Of a DNA stretch of 10,584 bases, positions 7,087 through 10,584 are shown piece by piece; within the stretch, counting starts at the first letter, position 1, and every line of letters begins with the position of its first letter. The position numbers and the translations under genes were made by a program. The notes beneath the pieces are model-generated. The model was not told the origin of the DNA. It worked only from the letters and a program-made list of their open reading frames with translations, and made no database searches. Origin of the DNA: JAIBBG01 sp046304755 (GTDB lineage: Bacteria; Bacteroidota; Bacteroidia; Flavobacteriales_D; Sanyastnellaceae); the NCBI GenBank assembly GCA_046304755.1, contig JBKCDO010000054.1:1-10584 (forward strand). The letters run 5' to 3'.

Positions 7087-7548
7087 TTAATAGGTGTAGG
7101 TCACTTTATTGGATCGATCACCGTTCAACAACAGTATTAATGTTCCGTTGCTGCCATAACGGGCGCCGCGAAGATCAAACGCCAGTGTTTCCTTGATGAG
7201 TTCACGACAGGCATCAGCATTTGCGTTGTGATCAATCATGAGGTTCAGTTGTGCCGGCATACTCTTCATGTATTGGCCATTGTGACGGGCCGTAAAGACG
7301 TGGTCTTTGCATCCCCCGGTGTATTCGACGTCGACAAATAGCGTGTCTCCGCTCACCCGCGACTTGGCTATTTTATAGGTGTCTTTCCCGGCCTGAGCAG
7401 TATCTTTCACAACAGCCTTTACCTCAAAAGCGAATGTTTTATGAGCAATGGCTTCTGCCGTTTGAGGGTCTTTGCGCTGTTTACGGGTTGTACCGCAGGC
7501 AGTGATTACTGATGCGGAAAGAAGGGCGATGAAAACGTAACGATTCAT
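7087..7548 (-). CDS. Small lipoprotein of an uncharacterised conserved family
   Basis: A 153-residue predicted lipoprotein: signal sequence with lipobox ending SVITAC, so Cys18 would be lipidated, followed by a basic linker (TRKQRKD). The conserved-looking core is DTLFVDVEYTGGCKDHVF (68-85) and PAQLNLMIDHNANADACREL (98-117), then LAFDLR (122-127). From memory, proteins with this 'Y-x-G-G-C-x-x-H ... P-x-Q-x-x-L-x-x-x-H ... D-x-C ... F-D-L' pattern occur in Bacteroidota and other Gram-negatives without an assigned function; I cannot confirm this here. Cys80 and Cys114 may form a disulfide. The gene lies between the S9 peptidase (45 nt gap) and the terminator, and an intergenic -7-like element (7578-7585) could give it its own promoter. 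No enzymatic motif was recognised. Confidence 0.85.
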   Translation of the reverse strand: MNRYVFIALLSASVITACGTTRKQRKDPQTAEAIAHKTFAFEVKAVVKDTAQAGKDTYKIAKSRVSGDTLFVDVEYTGGCKDHVFTARHNGQYMKSMPAQLNLMIDHNANADACRELIKETLAFDLRGARYGSNGTLILLLNGDRSNKVTYTY

Positions 7549-7577
7549 GGTTTTTGTGTTTACTGTTTATAGGAGTA

Positions 7578-7585
7578 CAAAAGTA
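7578..7585 (-). promoter_or_regulatory. Candidate -7 element for the small lipoprotein gene
   Basis: On the minus strand TACTTTTG matches the Bacteroidota -7 consensus TAnnTTTG exactly, 29 nt upstream of the lipoprotein ATG, in the short gap after the peptidase stop. No TTTG/TTG was seen at the usual -33 spacing. It overlaps a small palindrome AGTAC-AAAA-GTACT (7574-7587), which could be a weak hairpin or an operator. Prediction only. Confidence 0.35.
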
Positions 7586-7593
7586 CTATCGAA

Positions 7594-9726
7594 TTACAGC
7601 GATTGTTTGATGTAGTCAATCACTTTGGTCATGAGATGAACGCGGTCTTTACCACGCACATTGTGCGCATGCCCCGGGTAAGCGAAGAAATCAACCTGCA
7701 CTTTATTGTCAACACAAGCCTTCAGGAAGTTCACATTGTGCTGCATCACCACCACATCATCATCCATTCCGTGAATCATCAGCAATTTCCCCTTTAGATT
7801 CTTCACGAAACCTGTCAGGTTGGATTGCTGATAGCCTTGCGGATTTTCTTGTGGTGTATCCATGTAGCGCTCGCCGTACATCACCTCGTACATCGACCAG
7901 TCAATTACAGGTCCTCCGGCAACACCCACTTTGAAGGTACCCGGTGATTTGAGCATGAGCGATGTCGTCATAAAGCCTCCGAAACTCCAGCCGTGAATGG
8001 CCATGCGCGATGCGTCAACATAAGGCTGTGATTTGAGCCATTCCACCCCGAGCAGCTGGTCTTCCATTTCTACCGTGCCGAGTTGACGATGGATGACTTG
8101 CTGGAAGTTTTTACCACGGTTGGCCGAGCCATGATTGTCAAGCGTAAACACGATGTATCCCTCTTCAGCCAGTTGATTCATCCACAGCGAGGCGCCTCCC
8201 AGCCAGCTGTTGGTCACCATTTGTGCATGAGGTCCGCCATAAACGTAAACCACGACGGGATACTTTTTGGTCTTGTCAAAGTTGCTCGGCTTGATGATTC
8301 GGCAATAGAGTGGAGCGCCATCCTTGGCTGCAATCGAGAAGATTTCAGCCTTTCCGATGGATTTGCCTTCGTAAGGATTACCGGCAGAATGCAGCGATTT
8401 TACATTGCGACCGTCCGTCGACAGAATCTCGATATTGTTTGGGACAGCCAGTGAAGAGTATTGATCGATAATGAACTTACCGGTTTCGTGCAGTTGAACA
8501 GTGTGAGTACCTGCAGATGAAGTCACGGGATAGAGTGTCATATCAGACATGTTCACACGGAAGCACTTGCTTTCTGTTGGATCATCGCCCGTTGCCATAA
8601 CAAAGGCGTATTTACCGCTCGTATCAAAACCCAAGAATTCGGTTATGTCGTATTTCGCTTTGGAGTTGCGAAGAAGCGTGCCCTTGGTGTCATACAGGTA
8701 AAGGTTGTTGTAGCCATCGCGCTGACTAATCCATAGAAAGGTTGTAGGATTGCCCGGTGTGAAGTATGCAGGAAAGAGCGGCTCCATCCAGCGATCATCA
8801 TGTTCGGTAAAAATGGTATTGATTTCATTTCCGGTTGATGCATCAAAAGCGACGAAACGCATGTCGGTTGTGCCACGGTTTAACCACGCGATGTAGACTA
8901 CTTTATTGTCGGGTGACCACGTGAGGTTGGTTAAGTAGTATTGATCGCTCAAGGGCGCTTTGCCCCACTTGAGTTTGATAGACTTGGCCGTTGCCACATC
9001 ATACACCCCTACGCTTACCCATTCGCTTTTGCCTCCGGCCATGGGGTATTTAATCGTACGATAGGTTGCCGGCGTTGTAGTATAGTCAACAATAGGATAA
9101 TCGGTGACATTGCTTTCATCCTTAATGTAGTAGGCGAGCTTACTGCCATCAGGGCTCCAGAATGTGCCTTTGCTGATGCCGTATTCATTTCGCGAAATGC
9201 TCTGTCCGCTCACGATGTTAGCAGCTTCGGCAGTGATGGTGACTTCGGCGTTGTTCACCGTTGCGAATAGGTTGTTGTTTTTCGTGTATGCGACACGGCG
9301 AGATGCTTTGTGGAAATCAACGTTGGCCGCTTCTGCAGGATAACCTGCCAGTTTTAAGGCTTTGCGCATTTTCAGGTTAACCTCGGTAAAGGTGTTCTTA
9401 TCCTCGAAGTAAAACGATTCAGTGGTCAACCATTGAATGGCAGGGAGCTTTTTCAAATCGCTTTTGCCCAGAAGTGTATTGAGTTCCTCAACCGTCAGGA
9501 TTTTTTTATCCTGCATCTCTGCTTTCAGGTAACCCACGTGCAGGGCTTCATCTTTCACAAAGGAATACATTTCGCTACCGGGAACCCATTGCAGCTGCTG
9601 AAGAGTAGTGGGGGCGAATTGTCGGAATTGTCCTGTTACAGCTTCTTCGATGTTGAGACGCTGTTGACTGATGCTGGTACTGCTCCATAAGAATAGCCCG
9701 GCTGTGAGTAGGAATAAATAACGCAT
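7594..9726 (-). CDS. S9 family serine peptidase (prolyl dipeptidyl/tripeptidyl peptidase, DPP IV-like)
   Basis: An exported enzyme of 710 residues that would release N-terminal di- or tripeptides with Pro in the penultimate or third position. Signal peptide about 1-20 (LFLWSSTSIS, then QQ). The N-terminal beta-propeller (DPPIV_N, roughly 90-440) includes RNEYGISKGTFWSPDG (179-194), where a Glu of this kind binds the substrate amino end in DPP IV enzymes. The catalytic alpha/beta-hydrolase domain (roughly 480-710) has YVYGGPHAQ (494-502), the nucleophile Ser581 in HGWSFGG, Asp656 in HGMDDDVV and His688 in GHAHNV. From memory, spacings Ser-Asp 75 and Asp-His 32, and a Glu 33 after the Ser (Glu614 in YEVMYGERY), match the Porphyromonas gingivalis prolyl tripeptidyl peptidase layout, so tripeptidyl activity is a good possibility. 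It probably works in the periplasm or at the surface in peptide use. The front of the gene faces the divergent lipoprotein gene. Confidence 0.93.
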   Translation of the reverse strand: MRYLFLLTAGLFLWSSTSISQQRLNIEEAVTGQFRQFAPTTLQQLQWVPGSEMYSFVKDEALHVGYLKAEMQDKKILTVEELNTLLGKSDLKKLPAIQWLTTESFYFEDKNTFTEVNLKMRKALKLAGYPAEAANVDFHKASRRVAYTKNNNLFATVNNAEVTITAEAANIVSGQSISRNEYGISKGTFWSPDGSKLAYYIKDESNVTDYPIVDYTTTPATYRTIKYPMAGGKSEWVSVGVYDVATAKSIKLKWGKAPLSDQYYLTNLTWSPDNKVVYIAWLNRGTTDMRFVAFDASTGNEINTIFTEHDDRWMEPLFPAYFTPGNPTTFLWISQRDGYNNLYLYDTKGTLLRNSKAKYDITEFLGFDTSGKYAFVMATGDDPTESKCFRVNMSDMTLYPVTSSAGTHTVQLHETGKFIIDQYSSLAVPNNIEILSTDGRNVKSLHSAGNPYEGKSIGKAEIFSIAAKDGAPLYCRIIKPSNFDKTKKYPVVVYVYGGPHAQMVTNSWLGGASLWMNQLAEEGYIVFTLDNHGSANRGKNFQQVIHRQLGTVEMEDQLLGVEWLKSQPYVDASRMAIHGWSFGGFMTTSLMLKSPGTFKVGVAGGPVIDWSMYEVMYGERYMDTPQENPQGYQQSNLTGFVKNLKGKLLMIHGMDDDVVVMQHNVNFLKACVDNKVQVDFFAYPGHAHNVRGKDRVHLMTKVIDYIKQSL

Positions 9727-9746
9727 TGTTCGTAATGTTATGGGGC

Positions 9747-9754
9747 CTAAATTA
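9747..9754 (-). promoter_or_regulatory. Candidate -7 element for the S9 peptidase gene
   Basis: On the minus strand TAATTTAG matches TAnnTTTG with one mismatch, 20 nt upstream of the peptidase ATG, in the 75-nt divergent gap. A clear -33 element was not found. It overlaps the presumed -33 area of the plus-strand promoter, so the two divergent promoters may compete. Confidence 0.3.
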
Positions 9755-9773
9755 CAACGCGAGCGCTTCGGGC

Positions 9774-9781
9774 TAGCTTTG
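9774..9781 (+). promoter_or_regulatory. Candidate -7 element for the DUF4625-like lipoprotein gene
   Basis: TAGCTTTG is an exact match to the Bacteroidota -7 consensus TAnnTTTG and lies 20 nt before the ATG at 9802, in the short divergent gap where a promoter is expected. Upstream, TTA at 9752-9754 (19-nt spacing) is a poor -33 match. Placement supports the call more than the -33 does. Confidence 0.5.
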
Positions 9782-9801
9782 GAACATAATCAAACACCAC
9801 G

Positions 9802-10584
9802 ATGAAAACGCGCAGTTTGTTGTTCGCCGCGATTTGCTCTGCTATGGCAGCTTGCAGACCGGATACTAAAATCGATGTTATTCCACCTCAGGTAAATAGC
9901 GTCGAGATCAACGGATTCGATAGTTCCGCTTTTTCAGTAATGGCCGGTGATACGCTCTACGTAGCTATTGGCCTTTCCGATAATGATGCGCTCAATGAAA
10001 TGCGCTTGGTGATTCATGATGCCGATAACGGTCATGTGCACAATGGCACAGGCCATACAGGTGGAGAATTTCACCTCAATTCCGGGATATGGGGAAAGGA
10101 AGAGGTTATCGAATTTGCTAGTCGCAGTGCCGTTCAAAACGAAGTCGTTCAGGTCATTGTTCCCGACACCATTGCCGGTAACTGGCATCTGGTGGTGACG
10201 GCCATGGATCAGGTTGGGCAAGTATCCAAGGAGCACACCGTGTTGTTGAAAGTGGAGAATCCCGATTTGCCATTTATAACGGTAACAACCTGGCCCTTGA
10301 TTAACAATGAAGGAATCGTTTATATGCAGGCGGATTCTAACTTGACCGTTGGCGGTACCGTTTCCGACATGCACGGTGTAGACAAGATTTTGGTTTACTC
10401 CATGAACGCGTTAGGCACGATGAGCGAGGTGGACACGATTGATAACGAAGTCAACTCGCTCGAACTGGAATTTGCAGGAGCTACGTTTGATATGGTGCCT
10501 GCAGGAACCTTTCGCGTAGTTGTGGAAGCCATCGATGCCATTGGCAGCAGACGCGTTTGGGATGCCAAAGTGATTGCTCAATAA
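9802..10584 (+). CDS. DUF4625-like lipoprotein with Ig-like domains
   Basis: A complete 260-residue predicted lipoprotein; its TAA is the last codon of the window. The signal sequence MKTRSLLFAAICSAMAAC puts the lipidated Cys at 18. Two beta-rich, Ig-like halves follow. The first (about 26-152) has the DUF4625-type order: PPQVNSVEI, then MAGDTLYVAIGLSDNDALNEMRLVIHDADN (split across 47-76), a His-rich loop GHVHNGTGHTGGEFH (77-91), and VPDTIAGNWHLVVTAMDQVGQ (120-140). The second half (about 153-260) has LTVGGTVSDMHGV and a similar ending AGTFRVVVEAIDAIGS. DUF4625 has no assigned biochemical role that I know of; the His cluster (His72, 78, 80, 85, 91) could bind a metal, an inference only. It is transcribed away from the peptidase; no TonB-dependent receptor is visible in the window, although the next gene is outside it. 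Assignment to DUF4625 is from remembered motif pattern. Confidence 0.88.
   Translation: MKTRSLLFAAICSAMAACRPDTKIDVIPPQVNSVEINGFDSSAFSVMAGDTLYVAIGLSDNDALNEMRLVIHDADNGHVHNGTGHTGGEFHLNSGIWGKEEVIEFASRSAVQNEVVQVIVPDTIAGNWHLVVTAMDQVGQVSKEHTVLLKVENPDLPFITVTTWPLINNEGIVYMQADSNLTVGGTVSDMHGVDKILVYSMNALGTMSEVDTIDNEVNSLELEFAGATFDMVPAGTFRVVVEAIDAIGSRRVWDAKVIAQ

Noticed and set aside
7574..7587. AGTAC-AAAA-GTACT palindrome as terminator of the peptidase gene
   Set aside because: A 5-bp AT-rich stem without a downstream T-run is too weak; noted only as a possible operator overlapping a -7 element.
9934..10374. Minus-strand open frame of 146 codons over the DUF4625-like gene
   Set aside because: It is antisense to a lipoprotein gene with clear signal sequence and domain pattern; no motif of its own.

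Overview
The window looks like chromosomal DNA of a Bacteroidota (Bacteroidetes) member, probably a Flavobacteriia- or Cryomorphaceae-like lineage, although that rank is a guess. Grounds: a type IX secretion system (T9SS) substrate with a CHU_C / type B C-terminal sorting domain and SprB-like repeats lies directly upstream of a PorP/SprF-family outer-membrane protein; a DUF4625-like lipoprotein and a Bacteroidota-type S9 prolyl peptidase are present; Shine-Dalgarno sequences are weak or absent; and several gene fronts carry matches to the Bacteroidota -7 element TAnnTTTG. No tRNA, rRNA, CRISPR array, insertion sequence or phage gene was seen.

Layout. All genes but the last are on the minus strand, so read right to left from about 9730. 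(1) 9726-7594 is a secreted S9 prolyl di/tripeptidyl peptidase, followed by (2) a small lipoprotein of an uncharacterised family (7548-7087) and a strong symmetric terminator (7044-7069). (3) A tightly packed three-gene unit follows: membrane glycosyltransferase family 2 (7037-5862), ECF-type sigma factor (5871-5263) and 16S rRNA methyltransferase RsmG (5263-4628), each overlapping the next by 10 nt and 1 nt. (4) After a 158-nt gap comes a secretion cluster: a giant repeat protein with CHU_C sorting domain (4469-1278), a PorP/SprF protein (1265-303), and the start of another secreted protein (298 to beyond the left edge). These three are separated by only 12 and 4 nt. (5) On the plus strand, divergent from the peptidase, is a DUF4625-like lipoprotein (9802-10584) whose stop codon is the last three bases of the window.

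How the genes fit together. Most products are predicted to be exported or on the cell envelope. The left cluster follows the known pattern of a type B T9SS substrate encoded with its own PorP/SprF partner. A less obvious point is that the truncated third protein appears to share its N-terminal domain with the giant repeat protein, which suggests a co-exported pair. The glycosyltransferase / sigma factor / rsmG unit is housekeeping-like; no anti-sigma gene is next to the sigma factor. The right part combines periplasmic or surface peptide processing with two lipoproteins.

I did not find a clearly novel multi-gene system. The best leads are the shared N-terminal domain, the lysine-rich tail on the PorP/SprF protein, the terminator that abuts a start codon, the tripeptidyl-peptidase-like active-site layout, and the two poorly understood lipoproteins.
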